Assembly (NCBI GenBank): GCA_963821885.1 | Contig: CAWGFN010000003.1 | Span: forward strand, 62,001-126,000 | Length of the DNA stretch: 64,000 nt | Direction: 5' to 3' | Origin: Oleiagrimonas sp963821885 | Lineage (GTDB): Bacteria > Pseudomonadota > Gammaproteobacteria > Xanthomonadales > Rhodanobacteraceae | The notes under the pieces: model-generated | What the model saw: only the letters and a program-made list of their open reading frames with translations | What the model was told of the DNA's origin: nothing | Databases searched by the model: none | Shown: in pieces, positions 1 to 9,455 of the stretch | Layout of the letters: the number at the start of each line of letters is the position of its first letter | Numbering within the stretch: position 1 is the stretch's first letter | Translations under genes and position numbers: made by a program

Positions 1-1677
1 CGCGACTGCGCCCACAGCCGATCCAGGCCCTGCGCCGTCTCGGCGTGGTCCAGCGACACCGGGTCGCTCCAGGCGCGGTCGGCCAGCTGGCCGTGCAGCT
101 GCACCTGGCCGCCGGGCGCGTCCAGGCGTGCGGTGACCAGCAGCGGCTCGCCCAGATACAGGTCCGGCAGCTGGCGCGGGTAGGCGCTGGCGCCGTGCGG
201 CCAGTCGATGTGGATGTCGCGCAGGGCCGGATGCCCGAGGCGCGCCAGCAGGCCGCGCATGGCGCTGCCCACCTCGTGCAGGTCGGGGATCAGCGTCTCG
301 CTGCCGCGGCCGTGGCGGGCGGCCTCGGTCACGAAGCCGCCGGCGGGCGCGCTGCCGATGCCGACCGGGAACAGGCGCGAATCGCCCAGGTCGCGGTCGA
401 TCAGGTTCAGCAGGCCGGCCGGGTTGTCGACCGCGCCATCGGTGGCGAACACCACCTGGCGCACGTAGCCCTCGGGCGCATGTCCGGACAGCGCCGCGGT
501 CAGCGCCGGCGCCATCTCGGTGCCGCCGCCCGCCTGCAGGTTGGCGACCCACGCGCGCGCGGCCTTGACCGCCTCCGGCGTGGCCGCCACCGCCTGCGGG
601 GTGCAGCATCTGCATGTCGGAGTTGAATTCGATCACGTTGAAGCGGTCGATCGGGCGCAGGTTCTTCAGCGCCAGGTCCAGCGCCGCGCGCGCCTGGCGG
701 ATCGAGGCGCCCTGCATCGAGCCGGAAGTGTCGATCACCAGGATCAGCTCGCGCGGCAGGATCCGCGCACGCTGCTGCGGCGGCATCACCATCAGCGTGG
801 CGTAGTGGGCATCGCCCACGGTCTCGACGAAGCTGGCCACGTTGGGCTGGGTCTGCGGTGCCGGCGTCCAGCGCAGGATGAAGTCGCGGTCGGGCACCAC
901 GCTGGCCGCGTGCAGCTGCACGTTCCAGGCCTGTCCCTGGTGCGTGGCGTCGATGGCGTGGCTGGGACTGCTGACCGAAGCCAGCGGCACGCCCGGGTGC
1001 AGCGCGACGTGGATGCGGGTCTTGAGCGGCGGTTCGTTGCGCGTGGCGGTGAACGCCTGCGGGCCGGTGATGCCCGGATCGTGGGCGGCGTCCACGGCGG
1101 CCTGCCGCTGGTGGTAGCGCGGCGTGTAGGTCAGCGGAAAGCGCAGCGAGAAGGTGCCGTCGCGATAGTCGATGCGCTGCCAGTAGTGCAGCTCCACGTC
1201 GACGGTCTCGCCCGGCGCCACGTTGGTCACCGCGGTGCGGAACAGGTGGCCGCTGTCGGCCTCGACCAGCGCCGCCTTGCGTCCGCTGCTGGCCGCCTGC
1301 GCGAAGGCCTGTCGCGCGGCCTGTTTCTCGCGGATGTTGCCGACGATGGTGCGCGTGCCGATGTGCAGCGTCATCGCGTAGACGGCCGCGCCCTCGGGCA
1401 GCGGCAGCAGGTACTGGCCCTGCATGAAGTCCGTGCCGTCGTTGCGGAAGCGCTGGTGCAGCACGACATCGGCGACCAGGCCGTCGACGCGGTAGGACAC
1501 GTCGGTGTCCAGGCTGGCCAGCACGTGGCGCACGCCGCCGGCATCGACGAAGCGCAGCTCGCCGCTGCCGGGTGCCTGCTGGGCGCGCAGCGTGGCCGTG
1601 CACAGCAGCAGCAACAACAGCGCGATGGGGGCGCGCCATCCGATCGGGCGCATGGTGGAGTGGGTTGGATGGTTCAC
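1..1677 (-). pseudogene. VIT/von Willebrand A domain sortase target protein, frameshifted, 3' end outside window
   Basis: The GTG start at 1677 follows an AGGGAGG ribosome site (1684-1690) and is in frame with an ATG at 1653. The product opens with a signal peptide (hydrophobic run ALLLLLLCTATLRAQ). A VIT domain follows, with motifs YLLPLPEGAAVYAM and NIREKQAARQAF, then a vWA domain with the MIDAS motif VIDTSGSM. The neighbouring PdsR/PdsS pair suggests the 'marine proteobacterial sortase target' family, normally anchored at the cell surface by a dedicated class of sortase. The C-terminal sorting signal and the sortase gene would lie left of the window. At 598-601 a G4 run (C4 on the coding strand) breaks the frame. 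With three Cs the reading continues LHPQAVAATPEAVKAARAW, as expected for vWA; with four it turns into low-complexity sequence. This may be a real pseudogene or a homopolymer error. Confidence 0.75.
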
Positions 1678-2022
1678 GGCGTGCCTCCCTGTGCGTGGTC
1701 GTGGCTGCCATTACAAAGGGGCGTGCGGGCCGTGCGACGGCGCGATTGCGACCATGGTCAGGCGGGGTGTGGCCGGATGCGGGCAATGAGGCGTGACCGG
1801 TCATGTGATGGCCAGACGTTGCATCCCATCCGCATCACGTCGCCCGGACAAGCGAAGCGCATCCGGGATGCCCCGTGGGACTGTCCGGGTGCACGGCGCC
1901 GCGCGCGTGGTCCCGGATGCGGCCGATGACCTTGTACGTGCTGTGCACGGGCACGAGGTTTTTCGCGTGGCATCCCATGCCCCGGTCGTGCGTTCCGCAC
2001 CGCCCGGATGCGGACGAGGAAC
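1678..2022. other. Intergenic stretch with a degenerate repeat fragment
   Basis: I see no convincing gene here. Bases 1842-1867 match the left end of the 108-bp element found at 17788 and 20297 (GCCCGGACAAGCGAAGCGCA, then TCCGGG), with one C replacing the T of GGATAAG. It looks like a decayed half copy. The remainder is GC-rich and holds only unsupported short open frames. Confidence 0.5.
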
Positions 2023-2049
2023 AAAAAAGCCCCCGCGCGGGGCGGGGGC
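2023..2049 (-). terminator. Rho-independent terminator of the small-protein pair
   Basis: Read on the minus strand, a GCCCCCGC stem, a short loop and GCGGGGGC are followed directly by six Ts. It lies about 30 bases past the stop codon of the 39-residue gene at 2081-2200, so it should end that short transcript. Confidence 0.8.
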
Positions 2050-2080
2050 AATCGGAGTCGCCATGAAGGCGGTCGGGGCG

Positions 2081-2200
2081 TCAGAGCGGTTGCCATTCCG
2101 GGTCGGGCTCGGCCGGTTCCGCGAGCGCCGCGGGTCCTTCCGCGGCGCTCGCGCCGGCGCCTTCCACGGCAATCGGCAGGAAATCGTCGATGAGGTTCAT
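2081..2200 (-). CDS. Small acidic protein, 39 residues, in the sortase locus
   Basis: This 39-residue frame starts with MNLIDDFLPIAVEGAG and is rich in Ala, Glu and Pro. It has no membrane segment and no motif I recognise. Its ATG has a GGAG ribosome site (GCGGAGACCACCGAC before ATG), and it starts 20 bases after the stop of the 35-residue membrane protein. A strong terminator follows. The clean start, ribosome site and terminator make it likely to be translated. Its place between the sortase target gene and pdsR suggests a role in, or a substrate of, the dedicated sortase system, but the function is unknown. Confidence 0.55.
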   Translation of the reverse strand: MNLIDDFLPIAVEGAGASAAEGPAALAEPAEPDPEWQPL

Positions 2201-2220
2201 GTCGGTGGTCTCCGCGGCGG

Positions 2221-2328
2221 TCACAGCAGGAACACCACGAGCGCCAGCAGCAGGGCGCCGAGGGCCAGGGTCACGCGCAGCGGCTCGAGGCCGGGTTCGA
2301 GGTCGGAAGGGGCGGTGGTGGTGGACAT
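2221..2328 (-). CDS. Small single-pass membrane protein, 35 residues, in the sortase locus
   Basis: A 35-residue frame with a short polar N-terminus (MSTTTAPSDLEPGLEPLR) followed by one hydrophobic helix that runs to the C-terminus (LALGALLLALVVFLL). A GGAG ribosome site precedes the ATG (CGGAGAACGAC). It is the first gene of a two-gene unit with the 39-residue protein, transcribed divergently from pdsR, whose start lies 187 bases away. Tail-anchored small proteins of this kind often tune membrane kinases or transporters; that role here is only a guess. I do not recognise the family. Confidence 0.55.
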   Translation of the reverse strand: MSTTTAPSDLEPGLEPLRVTLALGALLLALVVFLL

Positions 2329-2515
2329 GTCGTTCTCCGTGCGGGGCTTTCGGTGTCCATGAAAGCGCCGAGCCGGGCGCGGTTGCCGGCGGCGCGCGGT
2401 CGATTCGCGGGCCAGATGTGGCCGAATGCGGGCACCTGCGGCGCGCGCCTTGCGCCGGCGCGCGCGGCCATGCAGTCTGCATTCCAACACCACTGCATCG
2501 TGCAAGGAGCCCGGC

Positions 2516-3205
2516 ATGGGTCGCCACATCGCCATCGTCGAGGACGAACCGTCCATCCGCGCCAACTACGTCGAGGCGCTGACCCGCTTCGGCTACGACG
2601 TCCGCGGCTACGCATCGCGTCGCGAGGCCTCCAACGGATTCGCCACCCGCCTGCCGGAACTGGTCATCATCGACATCGGCCTGGGCGACGAACCGGAGGG
2701 CGGCTTCGACCTGTGCCGCGAGCTGCGCGCCAAGTCGGCCACGCTGCCGATCATCTTCCTGACCGCGCGCGATTCGGACTTCGACGTGGTCTCGGGCCTG
2801 CGTCTGGGCGCCGACGACTACCTCAGCAAGGACACCAGCCTGCACCACCTGGCCGCGCGCATCGGCGCGCTGTTCCGCCGCATCGAGGCGCTGAAGACGC
2901 CCGAGGCCAGCGAGACGGTGATCGAGCACGGTCCGCTGAAGCTGGAATCGGAGCGCATGCGCATCACCTGGAACGGCGCCGAGGTGCCGCTGACGGTGAC
3001 CGAGTTCTGGATGGTGCACACCCTGGTGCGCTTCCCCGGCCACGTGAAGAACCGCGACCAGCTGATGCGCGAGGCCGAGCTGGTGGTCGACGACGCCACC
3101 ATCACCTCGCACATCAAGCGCATCCGCAAGAAGTTCGTCGCCGTGGCGCCGGAGTTCGACGCCATCGAGACCGTGCACGGCGTCGGCTACCGCTGGAAGC
3201 CGTGA
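2516..3205 (+). CDS. pdsR: Dedicated sortase system response regulator PdsR
   Basis: OmpR-type response regulator of 229 residues. The receiver domain (1-120) has the acidic pocket E9-D10-E11, phospho-acceptor D53 (ELVIIDIGLGD), switch T83 and K105 (DDYLSKD). A winged-helix DNA-binding domain follows, ending in a typical IETVHGVGYRWKP. The ATG at 2516 was preferred to upstream in-frame starts because AAGGAG sits at 2504-2509 and the receiver domain begins at once. The sequence and the adjacent sensor kinase fit the regulator of the proteobacterial dedicated sortase system, which probably controls the VIT/vWA target and sortase genes. pdsS follows after 148 bases containing a GGGTCCC heptad run. 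Confidence 0.85.
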   Translation: MGRHIAIVEDEPSIRANYVEALTRFGYDVRGYASRREASNGFATRLPELVIIDIGLGDEPEGGFDLCRELRAKSATLPIIFLTARDSDFDVVSGLRLGADDYLSKDTSLHHLAARIGALFRRIEALKTPEASETVIEHGPLKLESERMRITWNGAEVPLTVTEFWMVHTLVRFPGHVKNRDQLMREAELVVDDATITSHIKRIRKKFVAVAPEFDAIETVHGVGYRWKP

Positions 3206-3313
3206 AGGCCGGGGCATCGGGCATGCATCATGAGTCGAGCGCCGTCGCAGCCATGAGGCCACCTGCGCGTTGCAGGCATGCGGCCAGCATCGGGCGTCCC
3301 GACGCCTGCCTTT

Positions 3314-3345
3314 CCCGGGTCCCGGGTCCCGGGTCCCGAGTCCCG
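3314..3345. repeat. GGGTCCC/GAGTCCC heptad array, about 4.5 units
   Basis: Tandem heptads of CCCGGGT changing to CCCGAGT lie between pdsR and pdsS, ending nine bases before the kinase start. The same heptad family occurs near 17.7-18.3, 20.4, 42.9 and 44.8-45.4 kb. It leaves little room for a standard ribosome site for pdsS. Confidence 0.8.
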
Positions 3346-3353
3346 CCCTCCTC

Positions 3354-5351
3354 ATGACCCTGCGCCGCAAACTGCTGCTGGTCGCCCTGTCGACGCTGAT
3401 CCTGCCGCTGGTCGGCCTGCTCTACGTGCGGCAGATGGAGACGCTGCTGCGGCGCGGCCAGGCGCAGGCGCTGGCGGCCTCGGCGCACGCCCTGGCGCGG
3501 GCGCTGGTGGTGGTCGGCGCGAGCCTGCCGGACACCGGCGGCTGGTACGTGCAACGTCCCAGCGGACCGATCACCGTCGACGGCTACGGCGACGACTGGG
3601 GTCCGCTGACGCCGTGGGCGCAACCTCTGGGCCAGCGCGGGCGCCTGATGCTGGCGCGCGACGACGCCTGGCTGTACCTGTTCCTGACGGTCGACGACAC
3701 CACGCGCACGCGCAGCGACGCCGATGCGCCGGACGCCATCCGCGCCGACCACGTGATGCTGACCCTGGCGCGCGGGCCGCTGCACTGCAGCTACCTGGTC
3801 GCCAGCGCCGCGCCGGGCGGTTTCTCGGCGCCGGCGCGCAGCGACTGCACGGCATTGGGCTTTCCCGACCACCTGGACGGGCAGTGGCAGGACAACGGCA
3901 GCGGCTACCGCATCGAGATGCGCCTGCCGCGCGCGCTGGGCGTGACCGGCTTGGGTCTGCGCCTGCACGATGCCGATGCGGCGAGCGCGGACCAGGTCGA
4001 GGCCGTGCGTCCACTGCTGAGCTATTCGAAGCCGCTGGCCACCGAGCTGGCGCAGCTCGCGCCCGACGGCGTGCAGGCGCGCCTGATCGGCCCCGACGCC
4101 TGGCTGCTGGCCAGCGCCGGTTCACTGCAGGAGACGGGCCGCTCGCGGCAGCGCCCGGGCTGGCTGGCCTACACGCTGTACCGGGTGCTGATCGCCGCGC
4201 CGTTCGACGACCCGCAGCCCTGGACCGAGGACGCGCCGCGCCTGGACACGCCACAGGTGCGTTCGGCGCTGGCCGGCGAGGACGCGGTGTCGTGGACCCT
4301 GGGCGAGCACCGCGGCAGCGTGGTGCTGAGCGTGACCGTGCCGGTGATCGGCGCCGACGGCAAACAGCACGGCGCGCTGCAGATGGACCAGGCCAGCCTG
4401 GCGGTGCCGCTGCTGGCCAACCGCGCGCTGTACGCGCTGCTGCTGGCCAGCCTCGGCGTGCTGCTGCTGGCCGGCCTGGTGCTGTTCGGCTTCGCCACGC
4501 GCCTGAGCCTGCGCCTGGGTCGCCTGCGCGATGCCGCCGAGCAGGCGCAGGCACGCGACGGCCGATACCCGGGGCCGTTCCCGCTGCACGGCGACACCGA
4601 CGAGCTGGGCGACCTGGCGCGCAGCTTCGAGCGCCTGACCCAGGCCGTGGCCGGCTACAACGACTACCTGCGCACGCTGGCGTCCAAGCTCTCGCACGAG
4701 CTCAACACGCCGCTGGCGATCGTCAAATCCTCGATGGACAACCTCGAGCATGCCGGCCTGCCCGATGCGGCGAAGCCGTACATGCAACGCGCCCGCGACG
4801 GCGTCACGCGCATGGGCGCGCTGGTGCGCGCGATGAGCGAGGCCAAGCAGATCGAGCGCGCGATCGAGGCCGGCGAGGCCGAGGACATGGACCTGCGCGA
4901 CGTGGTGCGCGGCTGCGCCGAGGGCTACCGCGCGCTGGCCGCGCCGCGTCGCATCGAGCTGGACCTGCCGGACCAGCCGGTGCACCTGCACGGCGCGCCG
5001 GAGCTGATCGCGCAGGCGCTGGACAAGCTGTTCTCCAACGCCGTCTCGTTCACCCCGGCGGACGGCTGGATCCGCCTCTCGCTGCACGTCGAGGGCGACG
5101 AGGCGGTGCTGGCCATGGCCAACCAGGGCCCGCCGCTTCCGGCCACCATGCAGGACCGGCTGTTCGATTCGCTGGTCAGCGTGCGCGAGGACCGCGGTCA
5201 CGAAAGTGCCCCGCATCTGGGCCTGGGCCTGTACGTGGTGCGCCTGATCGTCGAGCGCCATCGCGGTCGCGCCGAGGCGCGCAACCTGGATGACGGCATG
5301 GGCGTGGCGTTCACCCTGCGCCTGCGCGGGCTGCCGCGCGAACACCTCTGA
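3354..5351 (+). CDS. pdsS: Dedicated sortase system sensor histidine kinase PdsS
   Basis: A 665-residue membrane sensor kinase. An N-terminal transmembrane helix (KLLLVALSTLILPLVGLLYV) is followed by a large periplasmic region of about 330 residues, a second helix (LLASLGVLLLAGLVLFGFAT) and a HAMP-like linker. The HisKA box is LSHELNTPLA with phospho-accepting H448. The ATPase domain has the N box LFSNAVSFTP, an NQGPPLP segment and the glycine box LGLGLYVVRLIVERH. This arrangement and the NxGPPLP variant match the kinase family paired with PdsR. The ATG at 3354 puts the first helix right at the N-terminus; starts further upstream would translate the heptad repeat. It ends 82 bases before trpE. 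Confidence 0.85.
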   Translation: MTLRRKLLLVALSTLILPLVGLLYVRQMETLLRRGQAQALAASAHALARALVVVGASLPDTGGWYVQRPSGPITVDGYGDDWGPLTPWAQPLGQRGRLMLARDDAWLYLFLTVDDTTRTRSDADAPDAIRADHVMLTLARGPLHCSYLVASAAPGGFSAPARSDCTALGFPDHLDGQWQDNGSGYRIEMRLPRALGVTGLGLRLHDADAASADQVEAVRPLLSYSKPLATELAQLAPDGVQARLIGPDAWLLASAGSLQETGRSRQRPGWLAYTLYRVLIAAPFDDPQPWTEDAPRLDTPQVRSALAGEDAVSWTLGEHRGSVVLSVTVPVIGADGKQHGALQMDQASLAVPLLANRALYALLLASLGVLLLAGLVLFGFATRLSLRLGRLRDAAEQAQARDGRYPGPFPLHGDTDELGDLARSFERLTQAVAGYNDYLRTLASKLSHELNTPLAIVKSSMDNLEHAGLPDAAKPYMQRARDGVTRMGALVRAMSEAKQIERAIEAGEAEDMDLRDVVRGCAEGYRALAAPRRIELDLPDQPVHLHGAPELIAQALDKLFSNAVSFTPADGWIRLSLHVEGDEAVLAMANQGPPLPATMQDRLFDSLVSVREDRGHESAPHLGLGLYVVRLIVERHRGRAEARNLDDGMGVAFTLRLRGLPREHL

Positions 5352-5433
5352 GGCCGCGCATCCGCGCGCGCTCGCTCGCCTGGCAAGGGCGGTGCTATCT
5401 TCACCGGCCTGCCTCGCTTGACGAAGACCGCCC

Positions 5434-6908
<1,475 letters not shown>

Positions 6909-6909
<1 letters not shown>

Positions 6910-7385
6910 TGTCTCAGTTTGATAAACAGCGGTACGAACTCGATACTTTTAAGGAGTTCTTGCGGATAGCGGCCTTGGAGGCTCATTCAATCGAACAGTT
7001 GGAGCCCCCCAATCCAGATATAACTTGCATTGTCGAGGGTGAAGAGCGTGGGTTTGAGTTGACGATGCTGACGGATGAATCGGTTGAGATGAAGGCTCGT
7101 CGAGGGCAGACCGGGTACTCGAATTGCAAGGTCGGTTTTGATGATCTTTTGAATTTAGTAAGGAAAAAAAGTCATAAGAATTATGGTGGTAAATGTACTG
7201 ACCTCTTGATTCATGAAGGCGCAAAGGAACTCGGCGTGTTTGAGTACTACGATCAGAGCTACTGGGATCGTATGCAGGCTGAAACAGATGAATCGCAATT
7301 CACAAGAGTGTGGTTGTTGGATGTGACCAATAATCGGGTACGCAGTTTCCAGAAACATGGTGCTGTAAGTGGTTCATCGATATGA
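6909..7385 (+). CDS. Low-GC orphan protein, possible PD-(D/E)XK-like fold
   Basis: A 158-residue soluble protein starting MSQFDKQRYELDTFKEFL, whose ATG overlaps the trpE stop by one base. Base composition is strikingly different: 6961-7380 is about 47% G+C by hand count against about 70% around it, with many A/T-ending codons. This points to recent horizontal acquisition. The stretch PDITCIVEGEERGFELT has the spacing of a PD...ExT core seen in restriction-endonuclease-like proteins, and two Lys-rich segments follow (VRKKSHKNYGGKC). That resemblance is weak and is my inference only. There is no signal peptide or membrane segment. The sequence directly downstream (7386-7500) is also fairly AT-rich and may belong to the same insert. 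Confidence 0.7.
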
Positions 7386-7503
7386 GGTGTTCTTGCATGC
7401 GCGTCAATGACGGGGCCCTTGTGTTGCCTGATGGCATGAGTGAGATATGTAGATAAGAACGTATTTCATGGGCTTAAATAACCAAGCAAGCGGGAGAAAA
7501 AAC

Positions 7504-7827
7504 ATGCTGGTCGTAACCACCGAAAACGTTCCCGGCAAGCGGGTGCGCGAAGTGAAGGGGCAGGTGTTCGGCGTCGTGGTGCGCAGCCGCGGCATTGGCG
7601 GCAACATCATGGCCGGGCTGCGGTCGCTGGCTGGCGGAGAGATCCACGAGTACACGTCCTTGCTGGAAGAGGCGCGCCGCCACGCGCTGGACCGCCTGGT
7701 CACCAACGCCTCGGCGATGGGCGCCAACGCGGTGGTGATGATGCGCTACGACTCCTCGGAGATCGGCCAGACCATGAGCGAGATCGTCGCCTACGGCACC
7801 GCGGTGGTGCTGGAAACGGACGCCTGA
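7504..7827 (+). CDS. YbjQ-like UPF0145 protein
   Basis: A 107-residue protein starting MLVVTTENVPGKRV, with the family features GVVVRSRGIGGNIMAG, an acidic helix and GANAVVMMRYD. These match the small UPF0145/YbjQ family, which folds into a pentamer and has been called a putative heavy-metal-binding domain; its cellular role is not settled. The ATG at 7504 has GGGAG about ten bases upstream and gives the usual length. An in-frame ATG at 7468 would add 12 unconserved residues. It is followed after seven bases by a small membrane protein, so the two are probably co-transcribed. Confidence 0.85.
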   Translation: MLVVTTENVPGKRVREVKGQVFGVVVRSRGIGGNIMAGLRSLAGGEIHEYTSLLEEARRHALDRLVTNASAMGANAVVMMRYDSSEIGQTMSEIVAYGTAVVLETDA

Positions 7828-7834
7828 GCGCGCC

Positions 7835-8149
7835 ATGCTGCGGGCCACGCTGATCGCGCTGGGGGTGCTGTGCCTGGTTGGCGCCGTGATGGTGGTGCTG
7901 ACCGGCCATGGCCTGGTGGTGCTGCCGCACCTGCTGGTCGGCGCGCTGGTGCTGGGCCTGGGCGTGGCCTACGAAAGCTGGCGCTACAAGCGCGTCGCGC
8001 CCGGTCGCATCGACCCGCACTGGCAGGACACCGGCGAGCGCTTCGTCGACCCGGAAACCGGGCAGACGACCGCCGTCTATTTCGACCCGCGAACGTCCGA
8101 GCGGCATTACATCGCCCTTGCGCCGGATCCGGGCAGGGGCCAGCAGTAG
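7835..8149 (+). CDS. Small membrane protein, two predicted helices
   Basis: A 104-residue protein with two closely spaced hydrophobic segments at the N-terminus (LIALGVLCLVGAVMVVLTG and LVVLPHLLVGALVLGLGVAY), then a polar tail of about 55 residues containing WRYKR and FVDPETGQTTAVYFDP. The tail reads like a small cytoplasmic domain with a conserved DPETG turn. It starts seven bases after the YbjQ-like gene and ends 14 bases before the next start, so the three form a likely operon. I do not recognise a named family. Confidence 0.7.
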   Translation: MLRATLIALGVLCLVGAVMVVLTGHGLVVLPHLLVGALVLGLGVAYESWRYKRVAPGRIDPHWQDTGERFVDPETGQTTAVYFDPRTSERHYIALAPDPGRGQQ

Positions 8150-8163
8150 GGGGAGGCATGCGC

Positions 8164-8571
8164 ATGACGGCGGACACGAAGGACATGGCGCCGATGAGGA
8201 CGGCGCTGAAGAAGATCAGGAATGCATGGATCGCCGCGGTCATCTCGGGATCCTTGACGCTCGCCCTGGTCCTGCTCGCGTTCTATGCACCCCGGTGGAA
8301 TGCGCTGGGGATCAACGCCTGGGCCCTGATCGATGTTGCCTTCATCTATCTCATGGCCTTCGGCATCTACAGGAAAAGCCGCACGTGCGCCGTGCTGATG
8401 CTTGTCTATTTCACTATCAGCAAGGCCATCATGATGGTGCAGATGGGCAAGCCGTCCGGCATTCTGCTTTCGCTGGCGTTCTTCTACTTCTTCGCGAATG
8501 GGGTGGCCGGCACGTTCGCCTATCACAAGCTCGGGCGCGAACCTTCCGCGGATGCCTCGCCCGCGGCGTGA
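8164..8571 (+). CDS. Small integral membrane protein, four predicted helices
   Basis: A 135-residue protein with about four hydrophobic helices (WIAAVISGSLTLALVLLAFY, ALIDVAFIYLMAFGIY, AVLMLVYFTISKAIMMV, LLSLAFFYFFANGVAGTFAY). This pattern resembles small membrane proteins of unknown function. The ATG at 8164 is preferred over the ATG at 8158 because the GGAGG at 8152-8156 is correctly spaced only for the second. It is probably the third gene of a unit beginning at 7504. No enzyme motif is visible. Confidence 0.65.
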   Translation: MTADTKDMAPMRTALKKIRNAWIAAVISGSLTLALVLLAFYAPRWNALGINAWALIDVAFIYLMAFGIYRKSRTCAVLMLVYFTISKAIMMVQMGKPSGILLSLAFFYFFANGVAGTFAYHKLGREPSADASPAA

Positions 8572-8758
8572 GAGGCTGGCCTGTGCCGACCGAGGGCAAG
8601 GCAAGGTTTCGTTCCCCGGGACCGTGTCGGGACGGCGCATGCGACGTTTTGGCGCGGCCGGATTCATGGCGCAACGGTGTCGCGGGGGTTGGGTACAATG
8701 CCGACAAACCCCCGTTCCGCCTTCCCGCCGGGAAGACGCATCACCGGATGAAAATGCC

Positions 8759-9433
8759 TTGATCGTTCCCGTCCCCGAAGTCCTGACCGCCGAGGAACTC
8801 GGCAAGCTGCGGGCCGCGCTCGCCCACGCCCGGTTCGTCGATGGCGCCAGCACCGCGGGCTGGTCCGCGCGCGTGGTCAAGAAGAACCTGTAGCTGGCTG
8901 TCGACGATGCGCAGCAGGCCGCGTTGCAGCAGATCATACGCGGCGCCTTCAAGCGCAACGGCATGCTGCAGCTGGCCTCGCAGCCGCAGGCCATGACCAT
9001 GCCGCTGTTCAACCGCTACGACGTAGGCATGACCTACGGCGCGCACGTCGATGCCCCGCTGATGGGCGAGATGGGCGAGCGCGTGCGCACCGACGTGGCG
9101 GTGACCGTGTTCCTGTCCGATCCGGAAAGCTACGACGGCGGCGAACTGCAGGTGCACAGCAACGGCGTGGCGCACGAATTCAAGCTGCCCGCCGGGTCGG
9201 CGATCGCCTATCCGGCCAATACCCTGCACCGGGTGATGCCGGTCACCCGCGGCGCGCGCCTGGCCGCTGTGTTCTGGGTGCAGAGCATGATCCGCGACCC
9301 GGCCCAGCGCGAAATCCTCTGGGACCTGGAGACGGCCAAGATGCAGCTGTTCTCGCGCGAGGGCAAAAGCCAGCTTTTCGACGCGGTCAGCAAGTCGCAC
9401 GCAAACCTGATGCGGATGTGGTCCGAACCCTGA
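8759..9433 (+). pseudogene. PKHD-type Fe(II)/2-oxoglutarate hydroxylase (PiuC/YbiX-like) with in-frame stop
   Basis: Reading through, this encodes a 224-residue PKHD-type hydroxylase, the usual family length, starting MIVPVPEVLTAEELGKL from a TTG codon. The iron ligands H96 and D98 (YGAHVDAPLM) and H157 (NTLHRVMP) are present, with the 2-oxoglutarate-binding Arg after TRGARLAAVFW. Codon 45 is TAG (8891-8893), in RVVKKNL-stop-LAVDDAQQ, where homologues usually have Gln, so a single CAG-to-TAG change explains it. The frame stays open on both sides. A truncated product could restart at ATG 8924 and would keep all iron ligands. Relatives of this family are linked to iron-siderophore uptake genes, but none is adjacent here. 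Confidence 0.8.
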
Positions 9434-9455
9434 TCCGGGTGGTGCCGCGGGCGCA

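Noticed and set aside
5352..5433. trp leader peptide and attenuator
   Set aside because: Only 82 bases separate pdsS and trpE, with no Trp-codon run or paired terminator/antiterminator stems.
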